Position numbers and translations under genes: made by a program
From: CAWAND01 sp963727915
GTDB taxonomy: Bacteria; Chloroflexota; Anaerolineae; Anaerolineales; E44-bin32
Direction of reading: 5' to 3'
NCBI GenBank assembly: GCA_963727915.1
Contig: CAVSID010000002.1
Location: forward strand, 442,187-506,186
Length of the DNA stretch: 64,000 nt
In this document: positions 46,904 to 56,044 of the stretch, piece after piece
Layout of the letters: every line of letters starts with the position of its first letter
How positions within the stretch are numbered: the first letter of the stretch is position 1
The notes under the pieces: model-generated
Told to the model about the DNA's origin: nothing
The model's database searches: none
The model's input: the letters and a program-made list of their open reading frames with translations, nothing else

Positions 46904-47212
46904 TTGATTCGCTCAACAAGCTAATTGTCGCCAATGATACAGGAGATCGGGATTGGGGGCCGACGGCCGCACGGTCATGTCATGGCAAGTCGCCGAAGCC
47001 ATCTGGACCGCGTAAGGTCTCGAAACAACCGCCCTACAATTCAGAATATGGGACAGCCGCTCGCCGGCCGCGAAAGATGCCGGAGCCGATGCGTCATCCG
47101 CGTCAAATCAAGATTTCATCTCCGGTTGACTCCCACCGGCGAACATGCTATGGTCTAGACATCTCGAACAGGACCTCCGTACCAGGGGGTTCTCCACGGA
47201 GCAAGGGGGCGC

Positions 47213-49385
47213 ATGATGCGAATACTCCGTGTATTCATCTCGGCCGCGCTCATGGCGGCTGTTTTCGTTTTGGCCTTGCCAGCGGCGGCCGATGGGTGTC
47301 CACCGCCCGGCCAAAGTCCCGGTGACGGGGCCGAACTTGACTGCCGTCTCTCCCCACTTCAATCCCGCCAGGTTAACCCCTACTCCAGCCTCGCCACGGG
47401 CGGGCTGTCGTCGCTGGACGACGTTTCGACCCGCCTGGCGGCCCATTTCAGCACACCTTTGTCCTTGGGTGATGGGTCGAGGTCCGGCTCCAGCCCGGTG
47501 TTTGTCGACCAGGTGCCCATCGCGTCTGGATCGGGGGCTCCGCCGTTCGGGACCCTCGACCTGCGCATGCGCTACCAGGATCCCAGCGACGTTTCTTGCG
47601 GGGTACAGGCACTCGGAATGGCCCTGGATGGTCTCGGACCGCCCGGCCCTGCCTCCTCGGCCATGCTTGGTTACCTCCAGGGCCAGGGCATGATGTACGA
47701 CTTCGGCACCGGCGTGGAGGAGTTGGCCTTCACGGCGCAATCCTATGGATACGCCGATAGCCAGCCCTTCTACGGCGGGTCGCTGGCGCAGCTTCAGAGC
47801 GAACTGGCGGCGGGCCGGCCGGTGGTGGTCGATTTGGGGGCCAATGGCGAAGGGCAGCCCGGGCACTTTGTGACCGTGACTGGGATTTCGCCCGATGGCA
47901 AATGGGTCGCCTTCAACGACCCCATCCTCGGCAAACAGGTCCTCCCGGCCTCCGACTTCCTGAGTCAGTGGTCCCTGCAAGGGTATTCAGGGGTCAGCGT
48001 GGGGCCTTCGGCTGCCCACACCGCAGGCGGCGCCACGGGAACGATTTCTGCCGCCACGCCTGAACCCAACCCGTTGAACGCCTCACCTTTGTTGATACTT
48101 GCTGCCGGCATCATGGCCCTAATCACCAATGCCGGTTTGGGGTTGAAGCGGCTTGGGGTTGGGGGCATGCTGGCCCAAGGCACCGGCGGTGGTGGTGGAG
48201 GAAAGAAACCGGTCGCCAAGCCGGCCAAGAGTTCGACCAAATCGAGTTCGTCAAATAAGAAGAAGGACAAGAAGAAGGCCGCCAAACCGCCTGCGCCTGC
48301 GCCCGAGCCTGCCCCGGCACCTGGGCAAACTTTGTTGGGGGGGCTTCAGTCGGGTGCCATGCGCCTGCTGTCCACGGTCACGTCGGCGGCCTCCGACGTG
48401 GCTGATGCCGCCCGAACAACGCTCAACCAGGTGGCCGCAAGTGCGGTATCCGCCTCGTCGCATCTCGTCAACCGGCTCGAGACCTCGGTCAGATCGGCAG
48501 CGGCTGCCGTTGCGGACGGTCTCAACGACACGCTGGATGCCATGGGCTCCCTTGTCTCCAACGCCGCCGAAGCCGTGGCGGCCACGGCGGTCAGCGCCGC
48601 CAGCCTGATGCAATCCGAGCTGGAGGACCTGAAACGAGCAACCACAACCAGCCGAGGCAGTTCTGGCCAGACACAGAGCACGCCGTCTCCGGCCAGGGCG
48701 CCCAAGCCGCCCCAACCGCCTGCGACGCCGGTGCCGCCAGGCGCGGTTGCCCGATCGGAGTACTTCCGGATCCGATCGCGTGGGCGAGACGGGATCACAG
48801 GGCGTGGATCTGCCCCTTGCGCCGGATGACCTGCTCGACCCCTTCCCCAGCGTCGCCGTCCCCTACCGCCACGAAGACAGTGTGGCGTGGACAGCCGGCC
48901 TGCTCGAATTCGGGCAACATTTCGGCTGGACGTACGTGTCGCAGGGTGACGATGGCACGTCGTTCAGCCCCTACAACTGGTCGAAGAAAATTCTTGGGGT
49001 GAACCTTCAATTCTCGAAAGAGGAGCTGAGCGTAAAGGCTACGCTTCCCATAGGGCGGAAGACGTTGTACACAATGGATGACGGTGGCACGTTCAGCCGC
49101 CAGCAGTCCGCCTCGATGAAGGTGACCTGGGCGGGCTGGAATACGACCTCCGAAGTGGCCTACAACACCCTGGACTACACCATTGCCGCCGGCGTCGGCG
49201 ACGACGACCGCCCCAAGGTCTCCGGCTACCAGGGGATCTACGCTAAGGACAAGCCGTTTCAGGTGGAGGCGGCTGGTGTTGCAGCACAGGTCGCGGGTGC
49301 AGTTCTCGCCCTCTCCCAAGGGGCTTTGGCACCTGTGCTCGGGCAGCTTGGACGCGGGCTTCTGGCTGATCCGGCTTCACCGTAG
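47213..49385 (+). CDS. Secreted C39-like cysteine peptidase with membrane helix and long helical region (frame break)
   Basis: About 720 residues. ATG 47213 (ATG 47216 next) begins a signal peptide (VFISAALMAAVFVLALPAAA). The papain/C39-like domain has Cys in DPSDVSCGVQALGMAL, His in PGHFVTVTGI and Asp/Asn in VAFNDPILGKQ. It is followed by a hydrophobic helix (LLILAAGIMALITNAGLGL), a Gly run, a Lys/Ser/Pro-rich stretch (KKKDKKKAAKPP) and a ~130-residue Ala/Ser-rich amphipathic helical region. The frame breaks near 48790, after which a beta-rich C-terminal domain (SVAVPYRHEDSVAWTAGLLE ... GTFSRQQSASMKVTWAGW) ends at 49385. The peptidase may process or anchor a surface partner. Confidence 0.65.
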
Positions 49386-49408
49386 GCAGATCCCAAGGGC
49401 TCAGGAAT

Positions 49409-50215
49409 ATGGCCGGAAGACGTGGAAGCAGCCAATCAATCCAAGAAGGAATGGACCATCTGCTGGCGGGTCGCTACCGATCCTCGCGAGCAATCTATAC
49501 TAGACTGCAAGCAAACGACCCTGACAACATGCGGATTCAACTGGAAATTCTGTGCCTCTTGCTAGCAAGAGGGCCCGACGACCTAAGTGTTGAGGCTCTT
49601 GGGGGCATCGAGGGAGAAGACCTAGATCCTACGCTCCGGGCAAGACTTCTGACTGCCAAAGCCTATCTAGCCGCGCACCGAGGAGAATCCCATCTAGTCG
49701 AGGATCAGCTAAAAGAAGCTTGTGTGCTTGATCCTTCTTTCCCGCTTTCCCATCTTTCGCTCGGCAGGTACCTTCTATTCGCCCATCGGGACCAAGGTCT
49801 AGCTAGGAAATACCTTGAAAATGCTGTAAGACTGGCCCCGGGATCAGAAGGCGCCCTCCTGGGACTCGTCTCACTGGAGGCTGAATCCGGGAATATCGCA
49901 AGGGCACAGGCCGCGGCATTCAATGTCGTCCGAAAGCACCCGCTGAGCCTACGCGGCTGGCTTTCTTTCATGTCATCGTCGCTATTCAACTCGCCACTCT
50001 GGGGTAGACTTCCGGCCTTGATCCTCTTGGCCATGGCTTTCCTCCCCTGGATCGCTCCTGTGATGGCAGCGATTTGGCTGGCATACTCCGCAATCACACT
50101 CTGGGCCCTTCGAAGAACCAGTCCAGTACTCGCTTTGTATCCGCTCATTCCGTACGCAGTGTTCTTGGCCGGGTATGCATTACGATGGATTCTCTTCGGG
50201 AGGTTGTGGCCCTAG
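49409..50215 (+). CDS. TPR protein with C-terminal membrane helices
   Basis: 268 residues. Starts 23 bases after the C39-like gene, probably the same transcript. Tetratricopeptide-like helices cover about 15-185 (EGMDHLLAGRYRSSRAIYTR, HLSLGRYLLFAHRDQGLARK, YLENAVRLAPGSEGALLGLV). Two or three membrane helices follow (LPALILLAMAFLPWIAPVMA, YPLIPYAVFLAGYALRW). Base composition is lower in GC and codon use less biased than in neighbouring genes, which may point to recent acquisition. A scaffold at the membrane is likely; partner unknown. Intact. Confidence 0.7.
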   Translation: MAGRRGSSQSIQEGMDHLLAGRYRSSRAIYTRLQANDPDNMRIQLEILCLLLARGPDDLSVEALGGIEGEDLDPTLRARLLTAKAYLAAHRGESHLVEDQLKEACVLDPSFPLSHLSLGRYLLFAHRDQGLARKYLENAVRLAPGSEGALLGLVSLEAESGNIARAQAAAFNVVRKHPLSLRGWLSFMSSSLFNSPLWGRLPALILLAMAFLPWIAPVMAAIWLAYSAITLWALRRTSPVLALYPLIPYAVFLAGYALRWILFGRLWP

Positions 50216-50318
50216 GCATTTTCATAGTCCCTGCTCTGTCGAAACATAAGGGGCGGATGACGTCGGCCGGGCCGGTTGATTCGCTCGCCATGGCAGGCTG
50301 CGTGGGCCCCTCCCTCCG

Positions 50319-50442
50319 TGTCATTGCGAGGGGCCGCAGGCCGCCGAAGCAAACGTTCCGATCTGAGTTCACCGTCCCTTGCCAGACGTCGCCAGAACAA
50401 GCCCAAACGATTGCTTCGCTCCCTCTGGTCGCTCGCAATGCA
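50319..50442. repeat. Inverted-repeat element, copy A (MITE-like)
   Basis: About 124 bases. Left end TGTCATTGCGAG, right end GCTCGCAATG-CA (one base off the perfect CTCGCAATGACA). The internal core (GATCTGAGTTCACCGTCCC ... AACAAGCCCAAACGATTGC) is shared with copies B and D. No coding capacity. Confidence 0.8.
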
Positions 50443-50454
50443 AATGGTGGCTCG

Positions 50455-50574
50455 TGTCATTGCGCGTCGGCCGCCGAAGCAAACGTTTCGATCTGAGATC
50501 ACCGTCCCTTGCCAGACTGTCGCCATAACAAGCCCAAACGATTGCTTCGCTCCCTCTGGTCGCTCGCAATGACA
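50455..50574. repeat. Inverted-repeat element, copy B (MITE-like)
   Basis: About 120 bases with TGTCATTGCG at the left and CTCGCAATGACA at the right. The core is nearly identical to copy A. It is separated from copy A by 12 bases and from copy C by 10 bases. Confidence 0.8.
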
Positions 50575-50584
50575 TGCTGACTCG

Positions 50585-50625
50585 TGTCATTGCGAGGCGG
50601 CGTTAGCCGCCGAAGCAATCGTTTC
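50585..50625. repeat. Left half of an inverted-repeat element (copy C)
   Basis: TGTCATTGCGAGGCGGCG followed by TTAGCCGCCGAAGCAATCG, a subterminal hairpin. The core and right arm are absent; instead the GIY-YIG gene begins (its stop codon is 11 bases away). With copy D it brackets the nuclease gene. Confidence 0.75.
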
Positions 50626-50635
50626 ATTCCAAAGT

Positions 50636-50919
50636 TCACAGATCTTTGGCAAGGTCATCCCACCCCGGATTCACGCCCTCGATCAAGCGCACTTTGCCCG
50701 ACGCGAGCCTGCCTTGATCTGTTTCTCTTTTACGATGGCTTGTCTCACATCCGTCGTTTCTTCGAAGTAGACAAGCTTTCCCAATGCGTACTTCCGCGTG
50801 AACCAGCCACCCCGCCCATCCCGGTGCTGCCGCACCCTGCGTGGATCGTTGGTGATTCCGGTGTAGAGCGTGGTGTTGTTCTTGTTGGTCATGATGTAGA
50901 CATAGTAGCGGTTGGCCAT
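50636..50919 (-). CDS. GIY-YIG endonuclease, single domain (frame break)
   Basis: About 94 residues, a stand-alone GIY-YIG nuclease of the UPF0213/YhbQ-like group. ATG 50919 follows GGGGGGA. The motif reads YYVYIMTN ... TLYTGITNDPRRVRQHRDG, with the catalytic Arg in that segment, and the partner Glu in YFEETTDVRQAIVKEKQIK. The frame breaks near 50690; the normal family ending (LIEGVNPGWDDLAKDL) follows in the next frame. It lies exactly between copy C and copy D of the TGTCATTGCGAG element. A role in cutting or mobilising that element is a reasonable inference. Confidence 0.8.
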
Positions 50920-50958
50920 GTTCCCCCCTGGGTGTTATGGCGTGGCGCCTTCTTTCCA

Positions 50959-51084
50959 TGTCATTGCAGGCGGCGCTAGCCGCCGAAGCAATCGTTCCGA
51001 TCTGAGATCACCGTCCCCTGCCAGCCAGGTGTCGCCACAACAAGCCCAAACGATTGCTTCGCCCCTGCGGGGCTCGCAATGACA
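50959..51084. repeat. Inverted-repeat element, copy D
   Basis: About 126 bases, TGTCATTGC at the left and CTCGCAATGACA at the right. The core matches copies A and B (GATCTGAGATCACCGTCCC). It starts 39 bases upstream of the GIY-YIG ATG and ends one base short of the stop codon of the DUF3160 gene. Confidence 0.8.
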
Positions 51085-51085
51085 T

Positions 51086-53612
51086 CTAGTAGGATCGCCC
51101 CAACCACTCCGTGTTCTCGGCGATCCAGCCTTCCTTTGCATTTGAACCGTTCAGGAAGGTACACCACTCGCAGTCGACCTTCCACCAGCGATGCCCCCCG
51201 CTCTCCACCGGGCCGTCGATGAAGGTCAGGTAGCTGTCCTGACCTAGCAGGCCCACGACCGGCGCGTCCGCCGATGGCGAGGCGCGCAGGTTGTAGCGAT
51301 CACCGGCCTCGCGTCACGAGGTAGGTGTCGCCCACCCGGAAGAACAGCGCCTCCGCCACCGCCCCGCCCTCCAGCGAAAAGGCATCTGCCCACGCCGGCC
51401 GCTGAGGGGCTTGTCCCGTGTCGAGTTTTTGGCGCCACTCGTCATCCGTCAGGCGCTGATCGCGCGGCTGGATGAATTCGTAGTAGGAGAACACGCCGCC
51501 CTGCGCCACTTCCTGGCCACCTTCGAGCGGGACGATGACGTAGATCCGGTCGACGTAGCCGGTGGCGGCTTCCAGCACGGACCCGGCGGCGCCGGAGACA
51601 GCCGCCACTATCGGGACCTTGGGCGGCTCGCCGATGGGTTCGTTGTAGGGCGTGCGGAGGTAGGTGCACTCATGGAACCCGAGGCAGCCGGTGATGGCGT
51701 AGCGCAGATCGCCGAGGTCTTCCCCGGCCAGCTCGCGGGCCGCCGCCGTGCCCAGATCGTCCAGCGCACTCGCCAGCTGGGTCATGGCATGCACCGCATC
51801 GGCGGCGCTCTGCTCGGGAAAAGGCGGGGCTGTGTCTTGATACCCCTCCGGATTGACGCGCGCTCTCAACCCCCTCCCCGATCGTCCGGGCGATGTAGGC
51901 CATGCGGTAGAAGGCTTGCGGGTTGGGTTCGACATAGCTCGGCGCCGGATCGGAGGTGGGGGGTCCTCCGCCGCCCAGGCCCTCCGGCATCTTGGAGTAC
52001 AGCACCGTATCGTGCTTGAGCTCGGTCCAGCTGCCCAGGGCGGCGTTCAGATCCTTGGCCCCCCAGGCGTCGGTCTGCATGAACTGCAGGGAAAGCATTG
52101 TCCTTGGGCGCCACCACCGGGAGGAACGAATAAAGCCAGGCGCTGTAAGCGCGTCCCAGCCATTGCGAACTCGGGCTGGGCGGCGGCCGCCCCCTTGAGC
52201 GCCTCCAGGTTCTCCGGGTAGTTGGGGAAGGTCATGTCGCCGCGCCGCTGGAGCGCGTCCATCGCCGTGCCCGACCCGAAGACGGCCATCACGTCCAACC
52301 CAGTGGGGAAATCGCGCTTTGTGCCGTCAGCGCGGATCCCGACCTGGTCGAAGATCAAGGACTGGAAGATGTTGGCATCCATGGTGAAACGCTGGCCCAT
52401 CAGACGCCAGCCCTTTTCGACCTGCAGATCAGAAGTGAAATCAGCGAAGGTCGAGTTGATCTGCGGCGCCGGTAGGTCGCCGGTGGAGGCCAGGAAGGTC
52501 TGCCATTGGGCGTCGTCGGCCAGACCCGAAATCGTCACGTCGGGGCCGTAGACCTGGTCCATCAGGGCTGCGTATTCGAGGGGCCCGAGATCGTCGGTGG
52601 GACCCACCAGGAAGTCGAGCAGCCGGTTGACGTCGCTCCAACTGGACGACGCCGACCAACCGTCGGCATCGGCCTCTCGCATGGCCAGGGTGATGATCAG
52701 CGGCACCCGCGACGGCTCGAAGGATGGGTCTTGGGCGTCCCCCAGCGCGAAATGGACCCGCCCCAGCCAGGTCATGCCGCGGAAATAGCCCTCCAGGTCC
52801 GGGTCGCCGGCATAGTGGCCGACCGGCTTGTAGGCGCCGTAATCGTCCTCGAAATCGGGGAACAGGACCGATATGGTCCCGCCCCCCGGCGTCCATGATC
52901 TGCTTCAGCTGCGCCTCGACCTCAGCTGGCATGACCTGCGAGGGCGGCGCCGAGGGGTCGAACAGGTGGATGGCGACCTCGAGATAGGCCTCGGCCAGCG
53001 CCGTGTCGGATTCGATCGGGGTGCCCTGGGTCTGATTGGCATAGGCGCGGACCTGGTCACGCGTGGCGGTGAGCAGCGCCAGCATCTGGGTGCGCAGGAC
53101 CTGGCGTTCGAGCGCCTTGAGCAGGTCGTCGAACTGCAGATGCAGCGCGTGATAGGCCTCGTCGACCGTGCGGAAGAACGGCTGGCCGGTAACGTAGGCC
53201 GTTTCGTAGCGGATGTCGTTGAACTGCGCCTCCTGGCTGCGGATGACGACGAAGCCGTTCTGGGCCAGGAAACGCTGCTGCTCGGCGGTCAGGCCGGCCA
53301 GCACCTCGCGCATTGGCCACGTCCGGCAAATCGATGGGCAAGGACGATCGGCGGGCCAGCATACGGCGCCGGCGACCACGGCGTAACTGGCGTCTGGTAG
53401 AAGGGCTCGGAGAGGTCGAGCGCGAAGGCGTTGAGCCTGCCGGATGTGGGGGATTGCGTTTCCAGGGATGATGGCTGGGTGGGCACCTGCCCGGCGGCCG
53501 TAGAGGACGCAGCGACGGTGGCCGTCGTCGGCGCCCCCAGCGAACAGGCGAAAGTGCTCGCCAGGAGGAGAACCAGGACCAGGGCAGTGGCAGGACGGTG
53601 CATTCGGCCCAT
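51086..53612 (-). CDS. DUF3160 lipoprotein with C-terminal SH3-like domain (several frame breaks)
   Basis: About 835 residues in at least five frame segments. ATG 53612 leads into LVLVLLLASTFACS (lipobox). DUF3160 is recognised from EQQRFLAQNGFVVIRS, TGQPFFRTVDEAYHALHLQF and DDLLKALERQVL, then LIITLAMREADADGWS, RLMGQRFTMDANIFQSLIF, LPTGLD-like DFPTGLDVMAVFGS and YVEPNPQAFYRMAY. The last ~75 residues, near 51090-51310, are an SH3-type domain (YNLRASPSADAPVVGLLG, WWKVDCEWCTFLNG). Breaks near 53330, 52870, 52090, 51860 and 51305. Secreted, function unknown; the family is common in Chloroflexota. A mobile repeat abuts its stop codon. Confidence 0.75.
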
Positions 53613-54013
53613 CTCGTCGACCCCTTTGGGTTGTCAAGTGCAACGGATTGGATCAAGCATAGGCGGAAAGGCGAGGCGGAGCAATGCCGGGGGATGTCAG
53701 CTCAGGCTTGAGGCCGACGGTGGTCCCGGAAACGCTGAAAGTGCTGATTGCCCTGATGGCACTGACGCTCGCCCATGCTCTGCCCTGACCACGCAGGTTC
53801 GGGACAGTAGGAGACTCACGTCCGGGTCAGAAATCGGTGCGATCAGCGATCCCGAGTGCCCCCGTGCCCATTTCGGTCTAGAACCGCCCCATTGTCCGCG
53901 GTGAGAGCGGCGCCACACCCCTTCCGTCCAGCCTGAGCCCATCTGAATCCCTATCCGACGACCTCTCGACTGGTCGAAGGCGGCTGCCATAATGCGGGAA
54001 CCCGAAAAGGTGC
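53613..54013. other. Intergenic region, no gene seen
   Basis: About 400 bases. Frames here show no coding character. Bases about 53885-53965 resemble 57822-57902 (shared CCGCGGNGAGAGCGG and CCCATNTNAATCCC), suggesting an old dispersed repeat. Should include the DUF3160 promoter. Confidence 0.35.
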
Positions 54014-55557
54014 CTAGGAACCCAACGGCACCAGGCTCAGGAACCAGCCGATTCGCAGCACGGCATATCTCGGAAGGAGCGTGAGGACGCCATCCCCAGG
54101 CGGGACAACCAGCGTCCAACGGCCGCGTTGTACCAACAGGCGGCGATCGAGGTGGACAGGCCCCCGCAGGACCAACTCGTCCGGCGACAGCTGGCCAAGG
54201 GAAATCGTGCCGGTCAGCCGAGCGACCTGCCCATCCGGCAGGGTCACTTCGGCTCCGAAAGGGAGATCGAAGAGCCGGGCACGGGCGAACTGGCTATTTT
54301 CGACCTGCACCTGCATCGACCCGCCCTGAATGCTCACCGCCACTGGGCCGTCGCCGGTAATTAAACGGTTTCGTGAGCGATAGCTTCGCATCGAAATCGA
54401 GCGAGCCATCCGGCGCCATGCCCGCGATCGAGCGTGCCCCCCAAGTTGAGCTCCCCCCACCGACAGTGACATCAACCTGGACATCCAGGCCTTCCAGGTT
54501 CGCGTACTTGAACTGGCTGGCCTCCACCGTGACCGAGACCGTGCCGCCCGGTTTCATCGTCGCCGAGACATCGCCCTGGTGGTAGTCGAACGGATCTGTG
54601 AGCGATAGCTTCGCATCGAAATCGATCGAGCCGTCCGGCGCCATGCCGGCGTCGAGGGTGCCCCCCAACTTGAGCTCCCCCCCACCGACGGTGACATCAA
54701 CCTGGACATCCAGGCCTTCCAGGTTCGCGCCTTTGAACTGGCTGGCCTCCACCGTGACCGAGACCGTGCCGCCCGGTTGCATCGTCGCCGAGACATCGCC
54801 CTGGTGGTAGTCGAACAGACTTCTGTGAGCGATAGCTTCGCATCGAAATCGATCGAGCCATCCGGCGCCATGCCGGCGTCGAGGGTGCCCCCCAACGTTG
54901 AGCGTCCCCCCCACCGACGGTGACATCAACCTGGACATCCAGGCCTTCCAGGGTCGCGCCCTTGAACTGGCTGGCCTCCACCATGACCAAGACCGTGCCG
55001 CCCGGTTTCATCGTCGCCGACACGTCGCCCTGCTGGTAATCGAAGGGGTCCGTCAGACGCAACTCCCCGTTGAGATCGATGCCTCCATCAGGGCTGTACT
55101 GGCCGTCCACGGTGCCGGAGAGTTTGAGGCCCGACCCATCCCCAACCGCGATCACAACCTCCAACCCGTACAGGTCGACCGGCGCCAGGATGTTGGCCTC
55201 CACGTCGATACCGACATCGCCCCGCTCGGACAGGCTGGCTTGGACGTCGCCGGCGGATGTGGCGAACGGAGCCGCCAGTTGGCCAGCGGCATGGCCGCTC
55301 AGCACGCCCTGTGCCAGCTCACCGTCCAGGAAGACGCCCGCTATCGAAAGCGGGCCCTGCCCTCCTCCGAGCTCTGCCGTGAAGGGCACGCCCTTGAGCG
55401 GCGTGGGACCATTGGGGTCCAACGTCACATCCAGGACGAAGGTGCCACCGTCCGTTTTCACGGTGACGGCGTCCATCGACGGCGCAGCGGCCGTTGGGAC
55501 GGACGCCAACAAAGCCAACGCCGAGACCGCCAGGGTCAACAGGGATAAGTGCTTCAT
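54014..55557 (-). CDS. Secreted protein with 75-residue tandem repeats (several frame breaks)
   Basis: Exported, function unknown. ATG 55557 reads MKHLSLLTLAVSALALLASV, a signal peptide with cleavage near TAAA. Each repeat of about 75 residues reads roughly LSLTDPFDYHQGDVSATMKP, GGTVSVTVEASQFK, ANLEGLDVQVDVTVGGG, LDAGMAPDGSIDFDAK. Three copies are nearly identical at DNA level (54373-55045), and two diverged copies flank them. Alternating polar and hydrophobic residues suggest a beta-solenoid or elongated beta structure. The end (LDRRLLVQRGRWTLVVPPGD) is different. Breaks occur near 54900, 54830 and 54360, which repeats of this kind make likely in assembly. Confidence 0.65.
54373..55045. repeat. 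Three near-identical 225-base tandem repeats inside a coding region
   Basis: Units begin with GTGAGCGATAGCTTCGCATC at 54373, 54598 and 54825. Spacing is 225 and 227 bases; the 2-base difference matches a frame break. Within each, GTGACATCAACCTGGACATC and CCTCCACCGTGACC recur without change. Such high identity means recent expansion, or collapse/expansion during assembly. Confidence 0.85.
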
Positions 55558-56044
55558 CCGTGGTCTCCTCTAGGTGAGGCCCGATCAGGCCCCCCTTCCA
55601 CAAGGTGCAAATCGTTTGCTTAGAGATAATCCGGGTGCAGTGCTGGGAGATGCTATGGGTTCTGGTTACAAGGTGACATTGTAGCCCAGGAGCGGCCAAG
55701 CTGCCAAATGTGAGGATCATCCGCCGTCATCGGTCGGGCGGCCGCCTCCAACTCGTGGCGAGGCGTCTCCCACTTCATGTCATGGCGAGGCGGCGCAGGT
55801 GCAGCTTGTCATGGCCAGGCGGCGCCAGCTTTCGTCGATCACACTCTGCTCCCGCCTGGCGCCATGCAGCTGTAAACTCGAAACGAGTCGTTTCCTATGT
55901 CGGGCGCGAGAAAACAGCCCAAGTGAAGGGACATGGCGGTGCGCCGATCTGCTTGGACGAGCTCCGAACCTCCTTGGCGCATTCGCAGAGCCCCGCATCC
56001 GACCGGAGTCGGAGCAATCTGCGCCAATCTGCGCAACCGGAGGC
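55558..56044. other. Intergenic region, no gene seen
   Basis: About 490 bases. Bases 55775-55830 hold two short copies of a motif (GTCATGGCGAGGCGGCGC, GTCATGGCCAGGCGGCGCC) similar to the left end of the inverted-repeat element. Otherwise promoter and 3'-flank sequence; a frame of ~130 codons has no coding character. Confidence 0.35.

Larger units (their letters stand above)
45072..46987. repeat. Tandem duplication unit, copy B
   Basis: Second copy of the ~1.9-kb unit, starting about 100 bases beyond the end of copy A. It shares gene, inverted repeat and both flanks with copy A. The right edge lies where AAGTCGCCGAAGCC departs from copy A. Confidence 0.85.

Noticed and set aside
50319..51084. 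Repeat cluster considered as a CRISPR array or an integron
   Set aside because: The units are inverted-repeat elements of ~120 bases with shared cores, no regular unique spacers, and no integrase or cas gene nearby.
54373..55045. Tandem repeats considered as a CRISPR array
   Set aside because: The units are 225 bases, contiguous, in coding frame and without unique spacers; no cas genes are present.
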